DNA of 64,000 nt from Ciona savignyi (lineage: Eukaryota > Chordata > Ascidiacea > Phlebobranchia > Cionidae). Below are positions 1 to 10,100 of this stretch, piece by piece. The first letter of the stretch is position 1; every line of letters starts with the position of its first letter. The stretch lies in contig CH003049.1 of assembly GCA_000149265.1 (NCBI GenBank), positions 195,301 through 259,300 on the forward strand, given 5' to 3'. The notes below the pieces were generated by a model that ran no database searches, was not told the origin of the DNA, and was given only the letters and a program-made list of their open reading frames with translations. The translations under genes and the position numbers were made by a program.

Positions 1-104
1 TTCACACCGCTTGTAGCACCTAGAACCAATCATACAGATAGCTAGAAACATCGAAAATATGACGCTTGCATAAAGTGGTCCAAGAAGTCCTCTTAACCGA
101 ATGT
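1..104 (-). CDS. Transmembrane exon of the sushi/EGF protein
   Basis: After the acceptor TCAATCAG the exon reads IRLRG, then a hydrophobic stretch of about 21 residues (LLGPLYASVIFSMFLAICMI), then GSRCYKRCE. The basic and cysteine-containing residues after the helix fit a stop-transfer at the cytoplasmic face of a type I protein. The exon opens with two bases of a split codon, matching the phase-1 end of the 531-626 exon. It runs off the window, so the cytoplasmic tail is unseen. Confidence 0.7.
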
Positions 105-3100
105 CTGATTGATAAAGATTGTTAATTAACACTTTTAGGGTAATTCTAACCAGATAAGTTCTTTGTTCGATTTTAACCTTGACCACACGGTTATATAATT
201 GTGAACGACACTTAATATATGTTGCCTATATAATATTTGTTTGCAACAGATGGTTTCTCTGCGTAAAATAAACCAAGTCCGGCCAAATAGCTTGGTTGGT
301 AGGTGCGTCACCCTTCAGCAAAAATAATAAGGATTCGAAACTGGTCGCCAGCTGGTCGGTTGTGTTCTTGGTCCGGAACTTTGCGGACATCGCCTGAACC
401 CGATGGATTAATGGGTTGTAATTACCTAACAATAAGGTAATCTAAAGATGTTAGGTATGAAAACAACAGTTGTGATATTCTTTTCACGGAAATAAAACAT
501 AAAATATTCCACCGAAGTTCTGCAACTAACCTTCACAGTTTGGTGACACAAGGGAGATATCTCCACAGTTGGCGCAGTAATCTGGTGCAACGCACACGCC
601 TGGTCCACAGTCTTGTTTGCATATCGCTGTAATGTTAATTAGATGTTGCGTAAGTTGGACAGTTGTTTTCAATTCAGCCAATTTTAGTGTGGTACATAAC
701 GTTTACACAACCTTAGATCGGATATTTGAAGGCTTGTCATGTATTTTTCCTTTGTAAGGAACCATTATGGCACTGGGAAGTTTCCAGATTTGTGTGTCCA
801 CCTTTATCCCGATGGTGGGCGCCCATCTGACGATTGCCCATATGTTAACGCCCATTGCGTTTCACCAATAACGGGAAAAGGATAAGATAAAATAGGTGAA
901 TTTATGTTTATCCACATAAATGGAAAACATAAAAATATTCTATTTAAGTACAACAATTTAGGATATAGGATAGGATAGGATAGGATATTCATGTTTATCC
1001 CCGTGAATGGGAAAACCCCAGGGGTTATCACACGGGCAATCGTCAGATCACCTCGCGCCCATCGTCGGGTTACCGGAGCTATTGCAGTGTGTTGTATGTG
1101 ATAGACACGTTCCTTCAATTTGGTAGAACCCATTAATCCGCTGGGTTCAGGCAATGTCCGTAAAGTGCCTTGCCCAAGGACACAACCGACTAGCTAGCGA
1201 CCAGTTTCGCACCTGCAACCTTTCGATTGAAAGGCGACGCACTTAACCGCTAGACCATCGGGCCGGACATTAATTTAAAGGCACTATACACCACACGCCA
1301 ATTCTATAACGCTGTATAATTATTTACCTAGTTTGCCAAAATGAGCAATACTATATGGTTATAAACACCATTTGCTTTTAACATTATAAAAATTAATTTT
1401 TTAATTTTTTTTAAATAAAATAGTGCAGTTTACCTTGATCACAGTTGGATCCACTATAACCTTCCTGGCAGCCTTGTGAACATGCACCTGTTACAGGGTC
1501 ACAGTCGTACTCACTTTGGACTGAAAATTTCGTGTTTTAAGCCCAACAAAATTAAGACATTGTATAAATACTGACTAAAGTTAATAAAAAATTACGTTCC
1601 AATATTGTAATGAGATCACCTCAAAAACATGTAATATTGCACGAGTTGATTAAATCACTTATTCATTATCGTCAAACCGAATGGACTGCACCAAGGCAAC
1701 AAGAACTAATACTTACTTTCTGATAGTGCCGTGCGACAGTACCCACAAGCATTCATGCAGTCGTCACCCCATGAACCGCTGATGCATTTATTTGGATTGT
1801 CGATGTCTGAAATACATTTAAAAATAATGTTCAGTTCCCTACATAGACATAATAAAGCAAAAGTTTAAAGAACAATACAAAGTTCTTCAGCTTTTTGAGA
1901 CAACTCAATATTTCCTACTTATCTAGGCATCTTTACTACCTTATTCAAAATATAATCTGCAACAAGAATCTCTACAATAAAAACAATATTTACCACAAGT
2001 AGGGGGGCTTCTATCCCACGTTTGATCAGGCAAGCAGCTTAACTCCTGGTTACCACTGAGCACCTTGTTAGTATCAATGCACTGGAACCTGGCTGATCCA
2101 CCAACTGTAAAACTGCTGCCAGGAGTTGTACGAACACCGGGGCTTAAATTGAGATCCGGACATCGTTTTACTGTTAAAAGAAAATGTCTAAACTTTAATT
2201 CAATGTTTTAGTTGCTTTGATTGTAAAGATGTTAACAAAGAATTTATCACTAATCAATTAGTTTAAATTTAGGCCATTCGGTTAAGCATAATGATCCCTA
2301 AAAAATATAATGCCGAAAAAACGTAACATATAGTGTTTTACGATTCAATTCTTCTCTGTTAAAACCCTAAATTTAAGGTTTTAAAAAAATGATATCTACC
2401 ATATCTAAAAGTATTGTTGTGATTTAATAAGTCATTTTTGAAAATTTTGGACAGACAAGACACCCATGTAAAAGCGTTTGACAAAAAAACGACAAAACAT
2501 GTTACAAAATGATTCACAATACCAACAACAAGATATAAAAACTAATCACCTCAAAATAAAAAAAATACTTACCACAAGTAGGGGGGCTTCTATCCCACGT
2601 TTGATCAGACAAACAGTTTAACTCCAGGTTACCACTGAGCACCTTGTTAGAATCAATGCACTGGAACCTGGCTGATCCACCAATTGTAAAACTGCTGCCA
2701 GGAGTTGTACGAACACCGGGGCTTAAATTCATATCCGGACATCGTTTTACTGTCGAAAGAAAAAATGTCTAAATTACAATTTTGACGTTTTCGTGACTTT
2801 AATTGTAAAGGTGTTAACAAAGAATTTATCACTAATCAATTAGTTTAAATTTAGGCCATTTGGTTGAGCATAATGATCCCTAGAAAATATAATGCCGTAA
2901 AAACGTAACATATAGTGTTTTAAAATTCAAGGTAAGTTTCGTCTCTTAAAACCCTAAATTTGAGGTTTTAAATTAATGATATCTACCATATCTTAATAAT
3001 ATCTACCATATGTAAAAGTATTGTTCTGATTTAATAAGTCATTTTTGAAAATTTTGGACAGACGAGACACCCATGTAAAAGCGTTTGACAAAAAAAAGCG

Positions 3101-3973
3101 ACAAAACATTTTACAAAAATGAATCATTATACCAACAACAAGATATAAAAACTAATCACCTCAAAATAAAAAAATACTTACCACAAGTAGGGGGGCTTCT
3201 ATCCCACGTTTGATCAGGCAAGCAGCTTAACACCTGGTTACCACTGAGCACCTTGTTAGTATCAATGCACTGGAACCTGGCTGATCCACCAACTGTAAAA
3301 CTGCTGCCAGGAGTTGTACGAACACCGGGGCTTAAATTCATATCCGGACATCGTTTTACTGTCGAAAGTAATGTCACTTAAGTTATATAAACTATAATTC
3401 TAACGTTTTAGTGACTTTAATTATAAAGGTGTTAACACAGATTTTACCACTGAAGAATTAGTTTAAATTTGGACCATTATGTTGAGCATAATGATCCCTA
3501 AAAAATATAATGCCGTAAAAACGTAACATATAGTGTTTTAAAATTCAAGGTAAGTTTCCTCTCTTAAAACCCTAAATTTGAGGTTTTAAATTAATGATAT
3601 CTACCATATCTTAATAATATCTACCATATCTAATAGTATTGTTCTGATTTAATAAGTTATTTTGAAAATTTTGGACAGACAAGACACCCATGTAAAAGCG
3701 TTTGACAAAAAAAGCGACAAAACATTTTACAAAAATGATTCACAATACCAACAACAAGATATAAAAACTATTCACCTCAAAATAAAAAATATTTACCACA
3801 AGTAGGGGGGCTTCTATCCCAAGTTTGATCAGACAAACAGTTTGACTCCTGGTTACCACTGAGCACCTTGTTAGTATCACTGCACTGGAACCTGGCTGAT
3901 CCACCAACTGTAAAACTGCTGCCAGGAGTTGTACGAACGCCGGGGCTTAAATCGAGATCCGGACATCGTTTTA
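1..3973 (-). CDS. Sushi/EGF-like single-pass membrane protein (partial, multi-exon)
   Basis: Cell-surface protein read on the minus strand, exons in order: 3973-3797, 3358-3182, 2749-2573, 2170-1994 (one sushi/CCP domain each), 1806-1717, 1520-1434, 626-531 (cysteine-rich EGF-like units) and 104-1 (transmembrane). Every internal exon is a multiple of 3 and in phase 1-1, with AG/GT boundaries, so they join without a frame break. Each sushi exon has the four cysteines (RCPD, FQC, LSC or LNC, PPTC) and the tryptophan of the family. The EGF part has the pattern GSWGDDC...CGYC, then CDP.TGAC..GC..GYSG..C, as in MEGF- or scavenger-receptor-type repeats. The cytoplasmic end lies beyond the left edge. 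Sushi plus EGF suggests adhesion or ligand binding; the ligand is unknown. A candidate short exon (4445-4482) and a signal-peptide exon (6325-6405) are listed separately because their phases do not chain perfectly. Confidence 0.8.
277..425 (+). repeat. tRNA-derived SINE A, 5' part
   Basis: Contains the B-box-like GATTCGAAACTGGTCGC and the following GGTCGGTTGTG...CCTGAACCC...ATTAATGGGTT block, then stops before the GGATA tail. The family consensus in this window runs: A-box TTAGTCTGGTGGTTTAGTGC, B-box GGTTCGAAAC, an internal GCAATAGCTCCGGTAACCCG, and a tail of TATCC pentamers. Confidence 0.6.
531..626 (-). CDS. EGF-like exon 3 of the sushi/EGF protein
   Basis: 96-nt phase 1-1 exon between TTACAG and GTTAGTTG. 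It encodes ICKQDCGPGVCVAPDYCANC and a further cysteine near its end, giving six cysteines spaced like a scavenger-receptor or laminin-type EGF unit. It joins the preceding exon without a stop. Confidence 0.7.
808..895 (+). repeat. SINE A, 3' fragment
   Basis: Only the distal part (CGATGGTGGGCGC..., CTGACGATTGCCC, ...GGGAAAAGGATAAG) is present. It faces the fuller minus-strand copy beside it. Confidence 0.45.
959..1268 (-). repeat. SINE A, near full length
   Basis: Four GGATA pentamers at 963-985 mark the tail. The tRNA-like head, with A- and B-box matches, ends near GGGCCGGAC at 1268. It lies in the intron between two EGF-like exons. Confidence 0.75.
1434..1520 (-). CDS. EGF-like exon 2 of the sushi/EGF protein
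   Basis: 87-nt phase 1-1 exon (acceptor TTTTCAG, donor GTAAAC) encoding YDCDPVTGACSQGCQEGYSG followed by SNCDQ. This is the second half of a classical EGF fold, with the conserved aromatic-glycine pair before the last cysteine. Confidence 0.75.
1717..1806 (-). CDS. EGF-like exon 1 of the sushi/EGF protein
   Basis: 90-nt phase 1-1 exon (acceptor TATTTCAG, donor GTAAGT). It encodes NKCISGSWGDDCMNACGYCR and a few more residues. The G.WG.DC...CG.C signature is typical of MEGF/Tie-type EGF repeats, and it links the last sushi exon to the EGF part. Confidence 0.7.
1994..2170 (-). CDS. Sushi (CCP) exon 4, nearest the membrane
   Basis: 177-nt phase 1-1 exon holding one whole sushi domain, with C1 in KRCPD, C2 in ARFQC, C3 in ELSC, the tryptophan in DQTWDRSP and C4 in PPTC. 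It differs from the other three copies at only a few positions, so the duplication is recent or the copies have been homogenised. The left boundary is uncertain by one base. Confidence 0.75.
2573..2749 (-). CDS. Sushi (CCP) exon 3
   Basis: 177-nt phase 1-1 exon, almost identical to its neighbours. Distinguishing residues are Ile in SSFTIGG, Asp-Ser instead of Asp-Thr before NKVLSG, and LNCLSDQTW in place of LSCLPDQTW. All four cysteines and the tryptophan are kept. Confidence 0.75.
3182..3358 (-). CDS. Sushi (CCP) exon 2
   Basis: 177-nt phase 1-1 exon with PDMNLSPGVRTT at its start and NQVLSCLPDQTW later. The intron behind it shares long stretches with the introns behind the other copies, so whole exon-plus-intron units of about 0.6 kb were duplicated. 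Confidence 0.75.
3797..3973 (-). CDS. Sushi (CCP) exon 1, most N-terminal
   Basis: 177-nt phase 1-1 exon. It has single-base differences from the others (for example a changed base in the TWDRSP region and Ser-Asp variation around the second cysteine) but keeps all four cysteines. The sequence just upstream no longer resembles the repeat unit, so this is the outer edge of the tandem array. Confidence 0.75.
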
Positions 3974-4444
3974 CTGTCGAAAGTAGTGTAGCCTAAGTTA
4001 CTTAATATTAAGTTAAAATGTTTGGTTAATTAAAACATTTGAGTACCGGTAGTATTTTAAAATACTTTTAAGATAAACTTCAGTTACATTTAGTTACATA
4101 AATTTCAGTCGAAAACGACCCTTAATATTTTATACCAGAATTTCAATGTTTAACCTAGTTAGTTATTCACGCGTTATTTTATTGGGTTGTCAGAAAATCA
4201 TAATGCATAAAATAAATAAAACAAATTACAATTATAATAAATTTTTGTTTTTTTAATTTGCACTCCTGAAGAATACCACTATGTAATAAGGCAACAATTA
4301 AGCTATTCCTAACTTGGATAAACCAGCTACGTTAAAAAATAGAGCCAGCATCATCGGGTAATCGATTTTCATTTATACAAACATTAACAAGAAATACTGA
4401 TGCGTTAATCTGTTAAATAATTGCATTAAATTTCATATACTTGC

Positions 4445-4482
4445 CAGGTTCTACTTCTTCTATTACATCTTCCAAACAGTTT
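4445..4482 (-). CDS. Candidate small linker exon with a GC donor
   Basis: After a clean acceptor (TTTTTTTGCAG) comes a 38-nt open stretch encoding NCLEDVIEEVEP. If the donor is G|GCAAGT, a good GC-AG donor, the exon ends in phase 1 and joins the first sushi exon as ...EPVKRCPD. With the GT two bases further on, the phase does not fit. Its start needs two bases from an upstream exon, which the candidate signal exon at 6325-6405 (phase 0) does not supply. Either an exon is missing or this call is wrong. Confidence 0.35.
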
Positions 4483-5139
4483 CTGCAAAAAAAGACCACT
4501 GTTTAAGCCTTTATTTGGCATAGAATATAACTATAATGTTTATTACAACTAAATTTACTGCATCCCAACTTGCTTTTAAAATATTTTTCCAACTTATTAG
4601 GTGTTTACAGTGTGTATACATGTATATACTATATGTATACATTTTATAATGCAATTATAACAAAGAGTGATGTTGACGTTGTCATTGTGTTTTAGGTTAT
4701 TTTAAAGCAACATCAGAGATCTTTACCGCACAATCCCGAAAACCCAAATAAGTTACAGATATGTTAAAAAACATTTTACAATTCTCGTTGCGCCAGGACG
4801 TGGAAGTTTGGTACCGGACGTGACCGAGGGAAGAGCGTTTGTGTGGGTGATCTAGAGTTTATCAGCGCGTTGAAACTATTTTCGAATTGAGGGTGTGATT
4901 TAATTTTTTTTCTGTATCGGTAATTTAAATTTTGGATATCTTGTGTTTTTTTAGGGGGGGGGAGGGTAACGTTCCTCGCATACCTTTTATTTATTTCTTG
5001 ATTGCCCTTGATTTGACGCGCGGGCGCCTTTGCCGCTGCGCCGCACAGTATAAAAGATTGTGTTTAATGCGAGAGAGGAGAATAAAAACTGCCACTATAC
5101 GATTCGCTACAGTACATAACTTTTTTACATAACTGGGTC

Positions 5140-5790
5140 ATGTTATCTAACAATTCTTACAGTTTTAATCCGATTTGACGCGTTATGGCATGCCTGTCAA
5201 AATCATGAATTAGGTTTTTATTTTATTTTCTTATTAGTACAGCGGCGTCTACGGCACTAACATTCCCCAAATATGATCAAAATTGAAACTGCTGTTTTAG
5301 CGCTATTCTCAAAAGAAGCTAATTTTTTAGAAAAATACGGTTTTGGTTTTTAGAGTATCAGGGGAATCCCCTAGAATTTTGAACCCAAAATGTTTGTTTC
5401 AGCATAGCTAAACCATGTCATTTAACAAATGACAAAGTTTCATTGCGTTTCCATTACCCCCTTGATAGATGTCGTGGCAACATGCCAAGCCTGTCACAAT
5501 CATGATTTAGGAACATATCTTCGTTTTAAGGGAATTCCCCTTAATAAATGTTTTTTTTAATTGGCACAGAAGCGACTAACGGTCCATTCCACCAAATCTA
5601 AAAATAAATTGGCGAAAAAATACATTTTGGTTTTTATCGTCCCACGGGTTATTCCCCTGGATTTACCACTTAACAAATGACAAAATGATCTAACAAATAA
5701 CACAGTTTTATTGCGATTCCATTTCCCCTTCTAGTAAATGTTGAAGCCACAAGCCTTTGACTAAAATAAAACAACAAAAAACGGACAAAA
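5140..5790 (+). repeat. Palindrome-monomer element, partial copy
   Basis: Diverged copy of the long element better preserved at 36.9-38.8 kb. It has blocks GATGTCGTGGCAACATGCC, GTCACAATCATGATT and GGGGAATCCCCTAGA, and the terminal ACGGACAAAAATAATATGTG at its right end. Confidence 0.55.
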
Positions 5791-5935
5791 ATAATATGTG
5801 TCCCATTTTTCCAAATGTGACCCATAATAAAAGTAAATGTGCATGTGCTAGATATTTATTAGAAAACAGTTGCCGATGTACGGAGGGGTCTTGGCTCAAA
5901 AATGTTAGGTAAGTTTTTGGGGGATTTTCAGTTTA

Positions 5936-6062
5936 GGTTGCAGATCCAAGTTTCAATTTTTAAGTGTAAAAAAATCTAAGACTTCCTATGTGAGGATTTT
6001 AAGTGACAGTCGTTTTTGTGGAGGTCAGTTTGCATTGGAGAGATAGGAAGAATAATTTAAAC
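5936..6062 (+). repeat. Dispersed repeat shared with 50548-50672
   Basis: About 125 bp (GGTTGCAGATCCAAG... to ...GTCAGTTTGCATTGGA and GATAGGAAGAATAA) recurs with about 80% identity at 50.5 kb. The family is unrecognised. Confidence 0.5.
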
Positions 6063-6324
6063 CTCCTAAATCAAAGTATATTAAAAAATGCCGCAAATGG
6101 CCGCTTTTTTTAATCATTTTAGGAGTTGCCCTTCAATGATTCTTCTAAATTTCCCACTGCATAAATGCATTAGAATGAAAAAATGTTCGAGGACAGGTTT
6201 AAAATTCATAGCAACTTGTATTTCTTTCAGTTCATTCCATGATTTTGAGTTAAAATATTTTAAACTTTAGTCTTCCAAAATCCGAAAAAAGCAAAAGTTA
6301 ATGTCACAAAATACAAATAGTTAC

Positions 6325-6405
6325 CTCTGCGTTTATGCGTTGAAAGTGCGAAGTCATCACAGCCAAACCACCCCACAGAATTAGAAAGACATAATTATTC
6401 ATCAT
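6325..6405 (-). CDS. Candidate signal-peptide first exon
   Basis: 27 codons starting MMNNYVFLILWGGLAVMTSH, with a short polar start and then a hydrophobic core, followed by a donor AG|GTAACT. This is the form of a signal-peptide exon and lies at the right place to begin the sushi/EGF gene. It ends in phase 0, which does not match the small exon at 4445-4482, so an intermediate exon may exist or it may belong to another transcript. Confidence 0.45.
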
Positions 6406-6902
6406 TTTTCAATTATCTAATTTTTTTAAATATATGATATGATTAAAAATCTGCGAATTCATGTTGATGTAAATAATATTATACCAGTTAGGTCAACCAA
6501 GAGCGTTAATGCACTGCAGGCAAACAAAAAGTTTGATAAACAGAATAGGGATATATTTAAACAACTTCTGAGGTCTCCTGATTAAAATTTACAATATTAA
6601 CAAGGTATAAGCAGACAATACAAGTATAACCTTAGCTAGATTTAGAATCCGGATAAGGTAAGTCTACTAAGCACATATCAGGATTGATTTGCAGAGCTGA
6701 TAAAATATCGCTTAACGGAAGAGATCGTTAGTACACGAATCTAAATATGTCGTCGGTAAATCCGCCAAACCCCCAGAAAAATTGCAACTGTATAAACACA
6801 ACAAATGTGGGCTACTGTTATTTGTAAAACTTAATCTGAAAAAGAACAAAATTATGTGATTTTTATCGACATACCGAACCAACATACCGAAGTTAGGTAC
6901 GG

Positions 6903-6975
6903 TCTTGCCACCGAATGGTTAACGCGACCGATACATATACCGACTTCTATACAAAAAATGCATTTTAAAGACAAA
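6903..6975 (+). repeat. SINE B fragment (short tRNA-like repeat)
   Basis: GCCACCGAATGGTTAACGCG then ACCGATACATATACCGACTT and TATACAAAAAA. This is the 5' part of a roughly 105-bp family whose complete copies end in GGGTTCGAAACTTAGCCC. Confidence 0.55.
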
Positions 6976-8100
6976 CTGATCAGGCTAGCATGCATTAAAA
7001 GAGTGCTTGTCACTTTTAAAATAAGAAAATACACACTAGAAATGTATGGTAAATCCAAAACTCCATTTATCTGCACTCAATATTATTTTATATCATTTCT
7101 GTGAACGATTTACCGTGATTAAAAATTTCATTTTTACAAATATGAAACCTAAAAATAAATATCTATGAGTAACACCTGACCCGAGTAACACCTGACCCAA
7201 ACTTGATTTTAAGAAGAAACCACTTTCAACGAAACTTTAAGAAGCTGACCAAAACAGGCGTGAACTATAGCGAGCTCGGCACTTGACTCATTGAATAAGC
7301 GGAAAACATTAACTTGTTGGCATCTTTGCCGTATTTGTGTTCTAGATTTCTACGCTTTCACAAATATCATAATTCAACCATATTAATAATCCTTATATTT
7401 TTAATAAGTTAGATAATTTTTGTACTGTTCTACAAAACTTAAAACATATTTAGACTTCTCGCAGATTTGACCACATATTCCCTGGGAGGCAAATGAGCAT
7501 CTACCTTGAAAAACTGAATAAGTAGCCTATACAGCGTTAAGAATATAAATCAGCAGGCAGCGTTGAGAACTGACTGGGGATAACTTTATAGGGAAACCCC
7601 CCGGGTTTTCATGCGCTCTGTCGACATCTTGTTTGTTTCACGCCTGACTGAATGACCTAGTCTTGTCTACTTTATTTAAATAACTCTGCTATTTTTCTTT
7701 ATTATAACAAAATAAATATACTAAAAAAGTAATAAAAAATAAACTAAAGTGAATTACATTTTTTTACTAAAACTAGATTAATAAATAATACATCTTTAAA
7801 CTGTTGTATTACTTTTGTACGGCTTTACTTAATACATAATATACATATATACCTACGTCGCCATACAACCACCCTATCAGGCGCATACTTAACATTACCT
7901 CACGTTATATCATGTTACATTCTTTGTTATAGTGTCAGAATAGTCACGTTTTATCCATATGCTGGCCGATGTAATTGGTTAAACGAATCACATGACTGAT
8001 ATCGTGGACGTCATAAGAATAATAAGCCCCTTTGCAACACAAACACTGTGGGGCTATAGAGCACTGTTTCGACGTAAATTCATTACACTTGCAAGCAGTA

Positions 8101-8165
8101 CGGTCACATAGCCCAATGGTTAACGCGACCGATACATATACCAATTATATACAAACACGGTCTTT
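8101..8165 (+). repeat. SINE B fragment
   Basis: CACATAGCCCAATGGTTAAC and GCGACCGATACATATACC followed by TATACAAACACGGTC. The 3' half with the B box is missing or diverged. Confidence 0.5.
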
Positions 8166-8303
8166 GGGAGGAGCCCATCCCGGTTTCGATATTAAGCATG
8201 TTAAAAACGAGCCCCAACAACGATTAACACCCAAATAACCCCAAAACGCCACAACCTATACATCGGCTAATTTCAAAAGAATTGTTGGGCGAAGGCTGTA
8301 ATA

Positions 8304-8880
8304 ACTAGAGAGTGTCAACCACGTGTTTACCCACCACTAATTGTAAAACACATTTTGTATGCTGTATATTCTTGCGAGCAGGGTCTCTAACTATAATTTG
8401 GATTTTATACACCAAGTATATAGTTTGTTTATGCAAGCATAAACGCATGGGTCCCATAGTTATCAAACCAAACTACTTTTCCGTGTGTAGTTAACAAAAG
8501 AATAATCGTGTTAGATTTATGAACATTTCACTACAAATATTTTAAATTAAAGCCTCTTGTAGATGTCGTGGCGACATGCCATGGCGGTCACAATCATGAT
8601 TCAGGAACATATCTCGTTTTTAAGGGGACTACCCTATGTAAATGTTTTTTAAAGCAGTGGCTAACGTTCCAACATCCCACCAAATCTAAATAAAATTGCT
8701 GCAGCCGCTCAAGCGCCATGCTTAAAAAATCAATTTATTTAGAAAAATAACAATTCGGTTTTTGTCGTCGTATGGTATTCCCCCAGATTTATCACCCAAT
8801 TTTTTGGTTTCTGTTTATCTATACCATGTTTTCTAACAAATGAAAAATTTTCATTGCGATTCCATTACCCCTTCTGGTAT
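8304..8880 (+). repeat. Palindrome-monomer element, short copy
   Basis: Starts CTAGAGAGTGTCAACCACGT, like the copies at 29.6 and 36.9 kb, and includes the GCATAAACGCATGGGTCCC block. It holds only about one internal monomer (GATGTCGTGGCGACATGCC, GTATTCCCCCAGATTT). A SINE A head begins directly at its right end. Confidence 0.65.
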
Positions 8881-8883
8881 ATC

Positions 8884-9052
8884 GTCCGACTGGTTAGTCT
8901 GGTGTTTTAGTGCGGCGCCTTTTAGCCGAAAGGTTTTAGGTACGAAACTGGTCGCTAGTTAGTCGGTTGTGTAGCTTTTACTAAATTGAAGGAATATTTG
9001 AATCATACACAACACACTGCAATAGCTCCTGTAACCCGATGTAGTGATTGGT
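8884..9052 (+). repeat. SINE A, 5' part
   Basis: Head GTCCGACTGGTTAGTCTGGT, GGTACGAAACTGGTCGC, and CACTGCAATAGCTCCTGTAA are present, but the GGATA tail is not. It abuts the palindrome-monomer element. Confidence 0.6.
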
Positions 9053-9836
9053 AATAAAAAAGTTTGATTTTGCAGTCCATGAACTTGGGAGTTAACTGAT
9101 TTACGGTCCATTGGTTCACAGCAACATTGTCAATATTACGTCAAGCGTGTAACAAACAACTATAGCGCCAAACAACTGGCATGATAAGAGAGATGGAAAG
9201 AGCAACACAAAAGGAGAGAGAGGTACAGCACACAATGTCACGTGCTACACGGAGGCACACCACACACTCAAATAAAAGATACAGAAGGTTTGGCCTGTAT
9301 GCTACGAGCGCAAGGAAGGGAAGGGGGGTTTCTGTAAACTAAACAGTTCCTTAAACGAAAAGAACTACATTTGTATTCAGCAATGTAGAACAGTACAAAA
9401 GTTGTATAACCGATCAAAAATGTGTGATTTATTAATAGGGTTTCAATATGATATATGAAAAAACGTGAACATCAAACAAATCAAGAACACCAATACGTTG
9501 CTGCCAACAAGTTAATGTTTACCGCGTATTCAAAATATCAAGGTGTAATGTTTTAGATATCAGGTAAATGGTGTTTTGTTTTTTAGATGTAAGAGAATGT
9601 CAGTCACATGTTAACAACCACTATTTGTAAAATCCGTTCGAAGCCTAGAATATTAATGCCATGACTAACACGGATATCACTCGCCGGATACGGCTGCGCG
9701 TAAATATCTACTAATTGGTTGTACGCCATTCTAAATTTTATCTGCGTATAGATATCTATTAATTGGTTATACGCCATTTAAATTTTATCTGCGCATAGAT
9801 ATCTACTAATTGGTTTTACGCCATCTAAATTTTATC
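9053..9836. other. No gene seen
   Basis: Contains a purine-rich stretch (9180-9330) and three imperfect copies of about 60 bp around ATATCTACTAATTGGTT (9700-9830). Nothing else is recognised. Confidence 0.4.
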
Positions 9837-9837
9837 C

Positions 9838-10100
9838 TGAGATAGGATATTCATGTTTATCCCCGTGAGTGGGAAAACCAAGGGGGTTAACACACGGGCA
9901 ATCGTCAGATCACCTCGCGCCCATCGTCGGGTTAGCGGAGCTATTGCAGTATGTTGAATATGATACACACGTTCCTTCTATTTCTTAGAACCCATTAATA
10001 CGCTGGGTACAGGCAGTGTCCGTTAAGTGCCTTGCTCAAGGACACAACTAGGTAGCTAGCGACCAGTTTTGAACCTGCAAACTAACCGGTCGGACTATCT
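9838..10100 (-). repeat. SINE A copy
   Basis: Tail side GATAGGATATTCATGTTTAT at the left, and tRNA-like head ending AACTAACCGGTCGGAC at the right. Part of the segment between the B box and the head is deleted. Confidence 0.7.

Larger units (their letters stand above)
4484..6324. other. Repeat-filled stretch without a recognised gene
   Basis: Holds the two repeats listed here and a poly-G tract near 4958. The short open frame at 4932-5132 has no domain, signal or splice context. If the signal exon at 6325 is real, this is intron. Confidence 0.4.
6406..8300. other. No gene seen
   Basis: AT-rich sequence with two fragments of SINE B (6903-6975 and 8101-8160) and a 17-bp direct repeat GAGTAACACCTGACCC near 7167-7200. 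I see no exon-like open frame with splice signals. Confidence 0.4.

Noticed and set aside
804..1154. Minus-strand 116-codon open frame
   Set aside because: It runs over the SINE A copy; the same peptide pieces (GSTKLKERVYHIQHTAIAPV, TRRWARGDLTIA) recur at every SINE in that orientation, so this is repeat and not a gene.
4932..5132. Plus-strand open frame of 66 codons
   Set aside because: No domain, no splice context, begins at a poly-G tract; composition like surrounding non-coding sequence.
6852..7104. Overlapping frames on both strands
   Set aside because: They cover a SINE B fragment and disagree on strand; no evidence for either.
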